Source: Cohnella panacarvi Gsoil 349
GTDB taxonomy: Bacteria > Bacillota > Bacilli > Paenibacillales > Paenibacillaceae
Direction of reading: 5' to 3'
Assembly: GCF_000515335.1 (NCBI RefSeq)
Contig: NZ_KI911563.1
Coordinates: 2,442,255 to 2,506,254 of the forward strand
Length of the DNA: 64,000 nucleotides
Part shown: positions 27,082 to 35,937 of the stretch, in pieces
Position numbering within the stretch: position 1 is the stretch's first letter
Layout of the letters: every line of letters starts with the position of its first letter
Program-made: the position numbers and the translations under genes
Notes under the pieces: model-generated
Seen by the model: only the letters and a program-made list of their open reading frames with translations
Database searches by the model: none
What the model was told of the DNA's origin: nothing

Positions 27082-29076
27082 ATGCCTGAACGCCGTTCGC
27101 TGCGAATGCTGCTCTTCATCGCGGCTGCCGCTATTCTTGTATTCTCAGTCAAATTCGGCTTTGCAGACGCTTGGGTGGCGCAATATTCGTTGCCGGCCGC
27201 CGAGCTCTCGGCGGAGTATGCTTCAGCCCCGATCTCCACGGCGCCGCCGAAGGCGGAACCCGCCCCGGATACGCTGCAGACGCCCAAGCCGGCCGTGCTT
27301 AGCAACCGGGTTACCGAGTACCATATCAACGTCTCGCTGAACGAGAAGGACGGTACGCTCTCCGGCCAGCAGACCGTAACCTGGAAAAACCCCGGACGCA
27401 AGCCCGTCTCCGACCTGTACTTTCATCTTTACCCGAACGCCTTCGCCTCCGGAAGCACGTTCCTGACGGAATCGGGCGGTCAGCTCCGAGGGGACAAGAT
27501 GAACCCTGGCAGCAACGGCGGAATGGAGATCGCAGCTCTCACGACCGAAGAAGGCGAGACTTTGCTGCCCCGAGTCCGATATATTCAGCCCGACGACGGC
27601 AACAAGAACGACCGCACGCTCATGACGCTTCGGCTACCGCAAGCCGTAAAGCCAGGCGCGGCGGTCACGCTGCACATGACGTTCTCGGTGACGCTGCCGG
27701 ACGTGTTCGCCCGTATGGGCAAATCGGGGAACTTCGTCATGGCCGGCCAATGGTTCCCTAAGCTAGCCGTCTACGAGACGATCGGCACGCGCGGCAGAAC
27801 GGCGGAAGGGTGGAATCTTCACCAATATCACGGCAACTCCGAATTCTATTCGGACTTCGGCATCTACAGCGTTCGCGTGAACGTTCCGCAAGACTATAAA
27901 GTCGCCGCGACCGGCTTCCAGACGAAAGCGCCCGCCCTTGCGAACGGACGTAAAACCGTGCAGTTCTACGCGGACGACGTGCACGATTTCGCATGGTCGG
28001 CATCTCCCGATTTCGTCTACGTGGAGGAATCCTTCTCTTCTCCCGGCATTCCCGGCGTCCGGATCAAACTGTATCTCGACCCGCTGCAGGCCGGCCTGAA
28101 GGACCGATATTTGCACGCCGCCAAATCCGCTCTCGCCAAGCTCGGAGAATGGTACGGGGAATATCCGTACGCCACTCTCTCCATCGTCGTGCCTCCTGCC
28201 GGCGGCAAAGGCGCCGGCGGCATGGAATATCCTACGCTCGTCACCGGAGCCGCCGCGACCGGCAGCACCCCCGGCTACGACCTAGAGCGTACGCTCGTGC
28301 ACGAAATCGCGCACCAATATTGGTACGGCCTCGTCGCCTCCAACGAGTTCGAGGAAGCTTGGCTGGACGAAGGCTTTACTTCCTATACCGAAGACAAGCT
28401 GATGTCCGCCATTTACGGCGTGCTGCCGAATACGCAAGTCGAGGCGAGCTATATTACGGATCCGGAGCCGCTGGACCAATCCTCCTGGAAGTTCCGCGAT
28501 TCCGATCGTTACGCGGAGAACGTCTACCTGAGAGGCAAGCTCGTGCTCACCTCGTTAGAACGGCAAGTCGGAGACAAGATGATGAGCAAGATCATGCGGA
28601 CTTATTTTCAGAAATACAAATTCAAGCATCCCGCCTACGTCGACTTCAAACGCGTCGTCGAGACGGTTACGAAGGCCAAGTGGGACGACTTCTTCCAAGC
28701 GCACGTACAGCGAGCCGAGATGACGGACTTCTCGATCGACGCCATCTACAGCCGCCGGGTCGACGACGGTTACGAGACGCGGGTCCTCATCCGGCGCAAC
28801 GGCGGGAGCGCGCAACCGGTTAACATCCTGTTCCGCTTCGACGACGGGCAGACGACGCGCAAAGCATGGGACGGCGTCCAAAACCATGTTCAGATCGGGC
28901 TCAAGTCGGCCTCTCCGCTTACGTTCGCGGCAATCGACCCTTCGTTCAATGTCGCGCTCGATAATCGCAAATATAACAACTATCTCAAAACGGAAGTTTC
29001 CAAGAAAGAAAGAACGCGTTGGTCGTCCGGCATAACGCAGGTTATCGAGGGATTGTTCGGATCGATGGCTTGGTGA
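27082..29076 (+). CDS. M1-family zinc metallopeptidase, membrane-anchored
   Basis: A 664-residue gluzincin. The start is ATG 27082 with GGGAGGG 8 nt upstream. An N-terminal hydrophobic segment (MLLFIAAAAILVFSVKFGF) anchors or exports it. A beta-rich N-terminal domain follows (EYHINVSLNEKDGTLSGQQT, typical of M1 enzymes). The active site GGMEYPTLVTG and HEIAHQYWYG (about residue 406) with the downstream Glu in EEAWLDEGFTSY completes the zinc site. It is presumably an extracytoplasmic aminopeptidase. It is followed after 12 nt by a membrane protein gene, so the two are likely cotranscribed. Confidence 0.93.
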   Translation: MPERRSLRMLLFIAAAAILVFSVKFGFADAWVAQYSLPAAELSAEYASAPISTAPPKAEPAPDTLQTPKPAVLSNRVTEYHINVSLNEKDGTLSGQQTVTWKNPGRKPVSDLYFHLYPNAFASGSTFLTESGGQLRGDKMNPGSNGGMEIAALTTEEGETLLPRVRYIQPDDGNKNDRTLMTLRLPQAVKPGAAVTLHMTFSVTLPDVFARMGKSGNFVMAGQWFPKLAVYETIGTRGRTAEGWNLHQYHGNSEFYSDFGIYSVRVNVPQDYKVAATGFQTKAPALANGRKTVQFYADDVHDFAWSASPDFVYVEESFSSPGIPGVRIKLYLDPLQAGLKDRYLHAAKSALAKLGEWYGEYPYATLSIVVPPAGGKGAGGMEYPTLVTGAAATGSTPGYDLERTLVHEIAHQYWYGLVASNEFEEAWLDEGFTSYTEDKLMSAIYGVLPNTQVEASYITDPEPLDQSSWKFRDSDRYAENVYLRGKLVLTSLERQVGDKMMSKIMRTYFQKYKFKHPAYVDFKRVVETVTKAKWDDFFQAHVQRAEMTDFSIDAIYSRRVDDGYETRVLIRRNGGSAQPVNILFRFDDGQTTRKAWDGVQNHVQIGLKSASPLTFAAIDPSFNVALDNRKYNNYLKTEVSKKERTRWSSGITQVIEGLFGSMAW

Positions 29077-29088
29077 GGAGGCGAAGCG

Positions 29089-29898
29089 ATGAAAGATCGA
29101 TTAAAAAAGGGATGGGACATGACGTTACGGCATAAATATGTGTTGGTTCTCCTCTTTCTGTACCGCCTGCTGTGGGGATTCTTCCTGTATCGGTTCGTCG
29201 ACACGATCGTGACGCCCATCTTGGCCCGCTATCCGGGCGACCATCCGAACGCGGACGCCGCCAGGCTGTTTCTCGTCGAAGCCCAGTTCCGTATACTCAA
29301 GACCGACCTATTGAACGAAACGCTGCTGTGGCTAGGCGGGCTACTGCTCGCGCGCATGATTCTCACCCCGCTGCTGAACGCCGGCGTATACTACTCCTTC
29401 CACCGTTCGGAAGACGGAGCAGGCACGCATGTATGGTCCGGCATCAGGCTGGCATGGAAACCGGTAACCGCGCTGTATTGGCTGGAGAACGCATTAGCCG
29501 CGCTCCCCGCCCTCTGGCTGATCCCGCTTGCCCGAGATCGCTTCTACTCCGAAAGCTCCCTAGCGGATTGGCTGCAAGGATTGTTCCCTTACGCCGGCCT
29601 ATGGCTCGTATGGGGATTCCTCCTTCATTTGCTGTTCCAGTTCATGCAATTCGGAGCCGTATCGAAGGAAGGCGTCGTGAACGGAATCGGGCAAGCCGTA
29701 CGCAAAGGGGCTCCTCTCCTTGCCGTAACGCTGGCTATGCTCGGCATCGGGATCGCGGTATCGCTCGCGGCGTCTGCCGTGGCGCTTCTCTGGTCGGGAT
29801 TTCTCGCCGTCGCGCTGCATCAAGCCTTCCACTTCGTCCGCTCGTTGCTGACGCTGTGGACTTCCGCTTCCCAATATTACGTCTGGCGCGAAACGTAA
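29089..29898 (+). CDS. Polytopic membrane protein of unknown function
   Basis: A 269-residue protein with about six hydrophobic segments: near residues 15-38 (KYVLVLLFLYRLLWGFFLY), 78-98, 125-145, 165-190, 205-230 and 235-255. A short basic N-terminus precedes the first. No catalytic motif or family is recognised; the general layout recalls DUF4013-like six-helix proteins, but I cannot confirm it. ATG 29089 follows GAGGAGG. It is translated right after the M1 peptidase and could act with it, for example as an assembly partner, but this is only positional inference. Confidence 0.8.
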   Translation: MKDRLKKGWDMTLRHKYVLVLLFLYRLLWGFFLYRFVDTIVTPILARYPGDHPNADAARLFLVEAQFRILKTDLLNETLLWLGGLLLARMILTPLLNAGVYYSFHRSEDGAGTHVWSGIRLAWKPVTALYWLENALAALPALWLIPLARDRFYSESSLADWLQGLFPYAGLWLVWGFLLHLLFQFMQFGAVSKEGVVNGIGQAVRKGAPLLAVTLAMLGIGIAVSLAASAVALLWSGFLAVALHQAFHFVRSLLTLWTSASQYYVWRET

Positions 29899-29952
29899 GC
29901 TTGCCTTAGTCCCTTGTCTGTCTATTGTCGACATAAATCATCACGGGACATT

Positions 29953-29990
29953 CCCCGGTTTCCTTCCTTTCTGGAGGGCAGCCGGGGTTT
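29953..29990 (+). terminator. Terminator after the M1 peptidase operon
   Basis: CCCCGG (29953-29958) and CCGGGG (29982-29987) close a hairpin whose interior pairs partly, followed by TTT. The U tract is short. Confidence 0.6.
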
Positions 29991-30121
29991 GGCGTTATTA
30001 TCGGCGAGTAGAACTAGGCAGAAAGGAGGGGTTAAATCCCCAGTAAATTGATCTTTATTAGTAAATTCTAATTTAGCATTTGCAGGAAATTCGTCACAAT
30101 CAGCGAATATCTAAGGCTGAG

Positions 30122-30262
30122 TGTAAAAAATTTGCCGAGTCCCCTCACACCGGGGAACGGGGGAACCAGTTATTATGGGTGAATTGGCTTCGCTTCACAG
30201 GAGCCATAGGGTACCTTCAACCGAACCCTCCAGCTAACCTCGTAGGCATTGGAAGGGGTCAC
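30122..30262 (+). promoter_or_regulatory. c-di-AMP riboswitch (ydaO/yuaA type)
   Basis: The segment contains the conserved ydaO pieces in order: CCGGGGAACGGGGGAACCA (30150-30168), GGGTGAAT (30177-30184), GGGTACCTTC (30209-30218), CCGAACCCTCCAGCTAACC (30221-30239) and CGTAGGC (30241-30247). The class senses cyclic di-AMP and turns off cell-wall hydrolase and osmolyte genes; an NlpC/P60 hydrolase follows, as is typical. The 3' strand runs into GGAAGGGG, the ribosome binding site of that gene. No terminator lies between aptamer and gene. The upstream 29991-30121 is AT-rich leader/promoter sequence. Confidence 0.92.
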
Positions 30263-30267
30263 CAGCT

Positions 30268-30795
30268 TTGCGCAAGTTTTCAGTCATCCTTTTTTCCCTT
30301 GCTTTGCTCCTGCTTGTCCAAGTAGGAAGCGTATTCGCAAGCTCTAAGCTGGACGAACAAGTCGATAAGCTGATCGGCATCGATTACCACTACGGCGGCA
30401 CGACAACCAAAGGCTTCGATTGCTCCGGCTTTACGCAATACGTATTCAAGCAATTGGGCATCGATCTCTTGAGAACCTCCAGAGATCAAGCAACGCAAGG
30501 AAAGAAAGTCTCTAAGGACGACTTGCGTCCGGGAGACCTCGTGTTCTTCAAGACGAACGGCAAGACGATCTCTCATGTAGGCATATTCGTCGGCGACGGC
30601 AAATTCGCGCATGCTTCCACACGGAAAGGCATCACGATCAGCAGCATGTCCGAGAAATCTTACGCGAGCACGTACGTTACCGCTCGTCGCGTCATGGACA
30701 CGGAAACTTATCAAGCATTGGCAACCGAGTACGATCCGGCGGACGAAGAGCTGATCGGACCTGAATCGGGCGCTACGGACGAACCGATGGAATAA
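30268..30795 (+). CDS. Secreted NlpC/P60 peptidoglycan endopeptidase
   Basis: A 175-residue secreted cell-wall hydrolase. It has a signal peptide (MRKFSVILFSLALLLLVQVG, cleavage after VFA near residue 24). A single NlpC/P60 domain follows, with catalytic Cys52 (FDCSGFTQYVF), His103 (ISHVGIFVGDG) and the third polar residue His115 (FAHAS). An acidic C-terminal tail is present. There are no separate SH3 or LysM wall-binding modules. The start is TTG 30268 with GGAAGGGG about 9 nt upstream. It is directly controlled by the c-di-AMP riboswitch. Confidence 0.94.
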   Translation: MRKFSVILFSLALLLLVQVGSVFASSKLDEQVDKLIGIDYHYGGTTTKGFDCSGFTQYVFKQLGIDLLRTSRDQATQGKKVSKDDLRPGDLVFFKTNGKTISHVGIFVGDGKFAHASTRKGITISSMSEKSYASTYVTARRVMDTETYQALATEYDPADEELIGPESGATDEPME

Positions 30796-30819
30796 TCTAT
30801 CCGATATTCCATCCCTAAC

Positions 30820-30848
30820 AAAGCCCCGCCTAAGCGGGGCTTTGTTGT
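30820..30848 (+). terminator. NlpC/P60 gene terminator
   Basis: AAAGCCCCGC, loop CTAA, GCGGGGCTTT, then GTTG. Confidence 0.9.
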
Positions 30849-30860
30849 ATGTATGGAGAT

Positions 30861-30965
30861 AGACCGTCTCTGTTGCCCGCTGCAACGGTCTCTCAGACCG
30901 CTACAGCGACGAGTGCGCGACTTTTGTTTCTGTAACAACCTCATGGACCGCTATGGTTACTCTAC
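30861..30965. repeat. GGACCGCTA-type intergenic repeats
   Basis: Related short units are seen at AGACCGCTACAGCGACGAGT (30896-30915) and GGACCGCTATGGTTAC (30945-30960), plus an AGACCG...CGGTCT inverted pair at 30861-30891. The first unit resembles the 23-bp tandem repeat at 57994-58062. Confidence 0.4.
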
Positions 30966-30989
30966 CTAAAAGGAGCTTGTACAGATCGG

Positions 30990-31600
30990 ATGAACAAATT
31001 TCTGATCGGCCAGCACGGCACGTTCGACGAAGGAAAGTATCGGCGCGATTATCTAGAGGGCTTCTACGGTATCGAGGCTTGCTTGTTTCAGGACGAGCGC
31101 GATGTCGCGAGACTGGCCGAGGAGTCGCGCAAGGCGGGCTTCCGCATCGGCATTCACTTCCCTCTTCGAGCCGGCAAGCATCCAATCAGGGATGCCTTGT
31201 TCCTGTCAGACGATGACGCCGTCCGGTCGAATGCGTATGCGATCATCGAGCAAGAGCTGGCATTCTCGGCTCCCCTTAACCCAAGCTATATCTTGTTCCA
31301 TTATCCGAAGCCCGTCATTCTGGACGACCGGGTGGATTGGCGCAATTGGAGGTTCGCCGACCGCAACGAGTACGAATTCGAAAGCGCCTACCCTCAATCC
31401 GAATTCAAGGAGAAAAGCGACGCTCTCGCGACGTGGTTGTCCGACAAAGCCCTGCAGTATGGGCGCCGATCGCAGATTACCTGGCCCTCATTCATGAGCG
31501 CAATCCCGATGTCAAAATCCTGTTCGAGCACCGGTCGGATTTAGTAAGCAACGAGGAGCTTATGGAATGCTATCGATGGGTAGAACAATTAACCTCGTGA
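30990..31600 (+). pseudogene. Broken TIM-barrel (sugar phosphate isomerase/epimerase-like) gene
   Basis: The reading frame starts well (MNKFLIGQHGTFDEGKYRRD, then FRIGIHFPLRAG and PSYILFHYPKPVILDD). After SDKALQYG near 31461 it shifts. The protein-like sequence continues in another frame (WAPIADYLALIHERNP, then VKILFEHRSDLVSNEEL) to a stop at 31600. One missing base in GGG at 31462-31464 would rejoin the frames. However, the rejoined protein would have only about 204 residues, short for a TIM barrel, so an out-of-frame internal deletion is equally possible. It overlaps the convergent SRPBCC gene by 12 nt. A sequencing error is not excluded. Confidence 0.7.
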
Positions 31601-32074
31601 ATCGTTAACGTGAGCGTCAGGGAACTTGTCGGCCACGAGATTTAAGCGGACGCCATGCTCAAGCAGCGCCTTCAACCCGCATAGCACCATCGTGAAGCCT
31701 TCCGTGGAGTCGATCGCTTGGGCGACCATGGCATCTCCCTCTCCCTTGAAGCCGGAATTCGCGATCGTAACGTAAGTCTGGTCGTCCCCGCGGGGAACGA
31801 ACTTCCACTCGATCTGCGTATAATCGTCCGGCTCTCCCCACTCCACGACAATACGTCTGTCGGTTTCGATTTCGAGTACGTTCGCCGTAATGGAGAAACC
31901 GTACATCCCCCACTCCCAACTGACGCTCTTGCCGGCTTCGAGCCTTCCGCTGCCCCCGGTAAACCAGAACAGCGACGTGATCGACGGATCGATGAAAGCT
32001 TCGAATACCTCCGCTGCCGGCTTGCGGATCAACATCTCCGCTTTGGCGACCGGAGCTTGAGACAGCGCGATCAT
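31589..32074 (-). CDS. SRPBCC/AHSA1-type ligand-binding protein
   Basis: A 161-residue START-like (SRPBCC) protein. The signature elements are KAEMLIRKPAAEVFEAFIDP, LFWFTGGSGRLEAGKSVSWEW split over residues 33-53, and a C-terminal helix (STEGFTMVLCGLKALLEHG). Such proteins bind hydrophobic ligands or help chaperones; the ligand here is unknown. ATG 32074 follows GGGAGGG; the longer frame to 32116 is not used. It converges on the broken TIM-barrel gene and overlaps its 3' end. Confidence 0.88.
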   Translation of the reverse strand: MIALSQAPVAKAEMLIRKPAAEVFEAFIDPSITSLFWFTGGSGRLEAGKSVSWEWGMYGFSITANVLEIETDRRIVVEWGEPDDYTQIEWKFVPRGDDQTYVTIANSGFKGEGDAMVAQAIDSTEGFTMVLCGLKALLEHGVRLNLVADKFPDAHVNDSRG

Positions 32075-32195
32075 TCGGAATCCCTCCCCTTGTCGAATTC
32101 CACTATAATATAGCATTTTGCCAGTCCAATGTCATAACTGTCTCCGTGTACAGATACACATCTGTTAAGAACGTATTCTTTTCGGAGGGGATGCT

Positions 32196-33014
32196 GTGTC
32201 CAATGCTTTCGTGATTCGCTCATTAGACGAGGTCAGGTTCTGGTCTCGGATTATGAAGGAGCATTCGCTGTTCCTTAGACTTGGATTCCGGTGCGAAGAC
32301 ACGCAGCTAATTAACGAGGCGAACCAGTTTTACTCCGTTTTCGAAGCGATCGAGAACAGGGCGAATAGGTTTGACAGAAACGCGGACCCCCAGGTCATTC
32401 AACGCTTTAACATCGAAGTGCATACCGCCGTCTCCCACATCTGGGCGTTCAAACGAAAAGTGCTTGGTCTCATCCTGCAGTGCAAGCTGCCCGGCGGGAA
32501 CAACTTCCCGCTGCTCGTCGACCATACGAGCCGGGAGGCGTTCTATTTCCGCAATCGACTTGAACAGCTTAACTCCGGGACGCTTGATCCGTTACCGGAC
32601 GCCATCATTAACGAGAACGTGTTTTTCCTGCGGATTATGGCCGATCACGCCAAATTCATCGGACATTTGCTCGATCCTTCCGAACGCCAACTCGTCGATC
32701 AGGCAAGGAATTTCAGCGAGGAGTTCGACACGCTGCTCTTCCAAGCCAGAGACATCGATTCGATGCGCCCGCAATCGCAGACGATTCCGATCCTCGATCA
32801 GATGCTGGATCAGAATCGCGTGTCGGTGAAGTCGCTGCGCGACTTCAAGCAGACGGCCCGGGAATTGATCGAAGCTTGCCGTATCAAGAGCATCATACAT
32901 CCGCTTCTCGCCGACCATGTCTTCCGCGAAGCCGAGCGCTTCCTGATCCTTATCGACATGTTCGAGAACGCGCTCACCGGCAAGCCCGCCGGAAGCGACA
33001 TGCATATGGGCTAA
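32196..33014 (+). CDS. DUF2935 family protein
   Basis: A 272-residue helical protein of the DUF2935 family, found in Bacillales and Clostridia. It has two similar helical-bundle halves: FWSRIMKEHSLFLRLGF near residue 15 and ENVFFLRIMADHAKFIGHLL near residue 139. Each carries an E/D-H pair that could bind metal. A metal-binding role is suggested from the family, not shown here. The start is GTG 32196 with CGGAGGGG 5-6 nt upstream. A terminator follows at 33021, so it is a single-gene transcript. Confidence 0.9.
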   Translation: MSNAFVIRSLDEVRFWSRIMKEHSLFLRLGFRCEDTQLINEANQFYSVFEAIENRANRFDRNADPQVIQRFNIEVHTAVSHIWAFKRKVLGLILQCKLPGGNNFPLLVDHTSREAFYFRNRLEQLNSGTLDPLPDAIINENVFFLRIMADHAKFIGHLLDPSERQLVDQARNFSEEFDTLLFQARDIDSMRPQSQTIPILDQMLDQNRVSVKSLRDFKQTARELIEACRIKSIIHPLLADHVFREAERFLILIDMFENALTGKPAGSDMHMG

Positions 33015-33020
33015 ATAGAC

Positions 33021-33057
33021 GAACAGCCTCCTTGACTGCAGGGGGCTGTTCTTCTTT
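33021..33057 (+). terminator. DUF2935 gene terminator
   Basis: GAACAGCC-CCT pairs with AGG-GGCTGTTC around a short loop, followed by TTCTTTG. Confidence 0.85.
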
Positions 33058-33150
33058 GTCCACTTAATTGTGTAAACAGGTAAAATAATCCAATCAAATC
33101 ATAAGACATAGAATACTATACACAAGATTAATGAACGAAGGAGGTAAACG

Positions 33151-33927
33151 ATGAAAGTCGTCATTCTAGCGGGAGGCTTGGGGACAAGGATCAGCGAGGA
33201 GTCGATTCATAGACCCAAACCTATGATCGAGATTGGAGGCAAGCCGATTCTCTGGCATTTGATGAAAATTTATTCGGAGCAAGGCTTTAACGACTTCGTG
33301 ATCTGCCTAGGTTACAAAGCGCACGTCGTTAAAGATTACTTCGCTAATTATTATGTACGAGAATCCGACTTGACCTTCGACTTCACGGACAGTCCGCGAA
33401 CGACCATTAGACGAAATCGGTCGGAACCTTGGAAAGTAACGCTGGTAGATACGGGAGAACATACGATGACCGGCGGCAGGCTGAAGCGGATCAAGGACGT
33501 CATCGGCAACGAGGCGTTCCTGCTCACGTACGGAGACGGTTTGGCCAACGTCAATATCCATCGTCTGCTCGAATTCCACCGACGTCATGGCAAACTTGCG
33601 ACGTTGACGGCCGTACAACCACCCGGACGCTTCGGGGTGCTCACGATGGCCGACGATTCGCGAATCGAGCTTTTCCAAGAAAAACCCCCTGGCGAGAGCT
33701 GGATTAACGGCGGATTCTTCGCGATGGAACCCGAAGTGCTCGAGCGAATCGAGGGCGATTCAACCGTTCTAGAGGAAGCTCCTTTGCGAGGACTGGCTAT
33801 GGACGGTCAGCTCATGGCCTTTAAGCATTTCGGATTCTGGCAGCCAATGGACACGCTGCGCGACCGTAACTACCTTCATGCGCTCTGCGCCTCGGGCAAC
33901 GTCCCGTGGATGGTGGGATTATCGTGA
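33151..33927 (+). CDS. rfbF: Glucose-1-phosphate cytidylyltransferase
   Basis: It makes CDP-glucose from CTP and glucose 1-phosphate, the entry step to CDP-deoxysugars. The 258-residue product has the nucleotidyltransferase signature VVILAGGLGTRISEESIHRP and the KPMIEIGGKPILWHLMK loop. YGDGLANVNI (metal/sugar binding) and ESWINGGFF follow. The family's usual length is about 257. The ATG at 33151 has AAGGAGG 6 nt upstream. It opens a four-gene cluster (rfbF, rfbG, SDR, glycosyltransferase), and its stop overlaps the next start (TGATG). Confidence 0.95.
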   Translation: MKVVILAGGLGTRISEESIHRPKPMIEIGGKPILWHLMKIYSEQGFNDFVICLGYKAHVVKDYFANYYVRESDLTFDFTDSPRTTIRRNRSEPWKVTLVDTGEHTMTGGRLKRIKDVIGNEAFLLTYGDGLANVNIHRLLEFHRRHGKLATLTAVQPPGRFGVLTMADDSRIELFQEKPPGESWINGGFFAMEPEVLERIEGDSTVLEEAPLRGLAMDGQLMAFKHFGFWQPMDTLRDRNYLHALCASGNVPWMVGLS

Positions 33928-35024
33928 TGGACACGGCGTCGTGGAAAGGTAGGAAAGTATTCATTACGGGCCACAGCGGCTTCAAAGGATCTTGGCTAAG
34001 TCTCTGGTTATCCATGATGGGAGCTACTGTTACAGGGTATGCTCTGCACCCCCCTTCTGCTCCAAATCTATTCGGCTTGTGCGGAATCGGCCAACTGATC
34101 CGGTCGGAGCTAGGAGACGTGAACGACAGGACCAGGCTAACCCGAGTGCTAATCGAATCCGATCCGGACGTCATCATTCATATGGCCGCGCAGCCTATCG
34201 TGAGGGAATCCTATCGTTATCCCGTCGAAACCTATCTAACGAACGTGATGGGAACCGTGCATTTATTGGACGCCGTCCGCGAGTTGCTCGCCGCGAATCC
34301 GATCAAGCGACGCGCGGTCATTAACGTTACGACCGATAAAGTCTACGAAAACGCAGAACAAATCTGGGGATATCGCGAATACGACAAATTAGGAGGCTAC
34401 GACCCTTACTCTAATAGCAAAGCTTGCTCGGAGCTAGTGACCGCCGCCTATCGAGACTCTTACTTTAATCCGGGCGAGTTCCGGAAGCATCAGCTCACCG
34501 TCGCGACGGCCCGAGCCGGTAACGTGATCGGCGGAGGAGATTGGGCTGCGGAACGGCTGATACCGGATAGCATGCGCGCTCTCATCGACGACAAGGAGAT
34601 CCGGCTTCGCAATCCGAACGCCATCCGCCCTTGGCAGCATGTGCTTGAACCGCTGAGCGGATATCTGCTGCTGGCGGAGCACATGATCAAGGACGGTACG
34701 GAATATTCCGGCGCTTGGAACTTCGGTCCGAAGGAGTCAAATTACCGGTCGACCGAAAGGATCGTACGGGAAATTTGCGACCTATGGGGCGGGCGAGCGC
34801 GGTATAAGAACGCGCCTGCAGACCGCTCCTTTCACGAGACGCGCATTCTGAAGCTGGATTACGCGAAGGCGAACGCCTATCTAAAGTGGGCCCCGAGATG
34901 GGAGCTCGGACAAGTGCTGGAGTCGATCATCGAGTGGACGAAAGCTTTCGTTCGAGGCGAGAACATGCAGAGCGTCACCGCCAAGCAGATCGAAGCCTAC
35001 ATGTCCGAAGGATCGAGGCGATGA
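33927..35024 (+). CDS. rfbG: CDP-glucose 4,6-dehydratase
   Basis: It converts CDP-glucose to CDP-4-keto-6-deoxyglucose. The 365-residue product is an extended SDR: a Rossmann motif (VFITGHSGFKGSWL), NAD-binding MAAQPIVRESY, the catalytic Thr/Asp/Lys region (VTTDKVYEN) and YxxxK in YSNSK within GGYDPYSNSKACSE. ATG 33927 overlaps the rfbF stop and fits the family length better than an ATG seven codons upstream. The product is the branch point for several 6-deoxy or 3,6-dideoxy sugars. Confidence 0.95.
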   Translation: MDTASWKGRKVFITGHSGFKGSWLSLWLSMMGATVTGYALHPPSAPNLFGLCGIGQLIRSELGDVNDRTRLTRVLIESDPDVIIHMAAQPIVRESYRYPVETYLTNVMGTVHLLDAVRELLAANPIKRRAVINVTTDKVYENAEQIWGYREYDKLGGYDPYSNSKACSELVTAAYRDSYFNPGEFRKHQLTVATARAGNVIGGGDWAAERLIPDSMRALIDDKEIRLRNPNAIRPWQHVLEPLSGYLLLAEHMIKDGTEYSGAWNFGPKESNYRSTERIVREICDLWGGRARYKNAPADRSFHETRILKLDYAKANAYLKWAPRWELGQVLESIIEWTKAFVRGENMQSVTAKQIEAYMSEGSRR

Positions 35025-35028
35025 GCGC

Positions 35029-35937
35029 ATGGCGCCCTCTGTCTTAATTACCGGAGCAAGCGGATATACAGGCTCCCGCCTTGCCAGGAGACTCTTGCGC
35101 GACGGATGGATCGTTCACGTGATCGCCAGGCCATCATCCAATCTCGCCCCGCTGACGGACATGATCGATAAGGTGCGCGTACACTACTATCAAGGCACGA
35201 CGGAAAGCATGCTGCGGATCGTCGGCGAAGCAAAGCCCGATATCGTCGCCCATCTCGCTTCATTCGCTTCCGTTACCTACCGGAGCCAAGACATACATGC
35301 CATGCTGCACAGCAACGTCATATTCGGCGCCGACCTTATGGAAGCGATGATGCGCCATAAGGTTTACAACCTCATCAATACCGGCACCTTTTCCCAACAC
35401 TACGATCATCTGCCTTACAATCCGAACAGCCTTTATGCGGCGAGCAAACAAGCTTTCGAAGATATCGCGCGCTACTACCTCGAATCCTCCCCGCTCCGGT
35501 GCATCACGCTTACGTTGTTCGATAGCTACGGTCCGAAAGACCCCAGGAACAAAATCGTTAACCTTCTGTACAACGCTTATGTCACAGGCGAACCCTTGGC
35601 GACGACGCCGGGCGAGCAGTTGCTCGACATGGTTTACATCGACGACGTCGTTCAGGCCTATACGCTGGCTGCATCCCGACTTTTGCGAGGGACGGCCGAG
35701 CCGCACGAGAAGTATGCCGTATCTAGCCGCAACCCGCTGACTCTTCGCCGATTGGTCGCGTTATTCGAAGAGGAAGTCGGCGCGAAGCTCAAAGTCGTAT
35801 GGGGAGCGAAACCTTACCGCGAGAGGGAAATCATGGTGCCATGGACGGAAGGCTCCCTGTTGCCGGACTGGCATCCGCAAGTCGATATAAGAACGGGGAT
35901 CAAACTTTACCTAGCGGATAAAGGGTGCGCGCCATGA
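35029..35937 (+). CDS. NAD(P)-dependent SDR epimerase/reductase of a CDP-sugar
   Basis: A 302-residue extended SDR: Rossmann motif (VLITGASGYTGSRLARRLL), NTGTF with the catalytic Thr, and the YxxxK active site (LYAASKQAFED). It is related to CDP-abequose/paratose synthases and other 4-ketoreductases. Within the cluster it most likely reduces or epimerises CDP-4-keto-6-deoxyglucose. It starts 4 nt after rfbG, with GAGG about 10 nt upstream, and ends with a 4-nt ATGA overlap with the glycosyltransferase. The exact product sugar cannot be told from sequence. Confidence 0.85.
   Translation: MAPSVLITGASGYTGSRLARRLLRDGWIVHVIARPSSNLAPLTDMIDKVRVHYYQGTTESMLRIVGEAKPDIVAHLASFASVTYRSQDIHAMLHSNVIFGADLMEAMMRHKVYNLINTGTFSQHYDHLPYNPNSLYAASKQAFEDIARYYLESSPLRCITLTLFDSYGPKDPRNKIVNLLYNAYVTGEPLATTPGEQLLDMVYIDDVVQAYTLAASRLLRGTAEPHEKYAVSSRNPLTLRRLVALFEEEVGAKLKVVWGAKPYREREIMVPWTEGSLLPDWHPQVDIRTGIKLYLADKGCAP

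Noticed and set aside
33906-33927. Upstream ATG as the rfbG start
   Set aside because: It would overlap rfbF by more; ATG 33927 gives the usual family length and a TGATG coupling.
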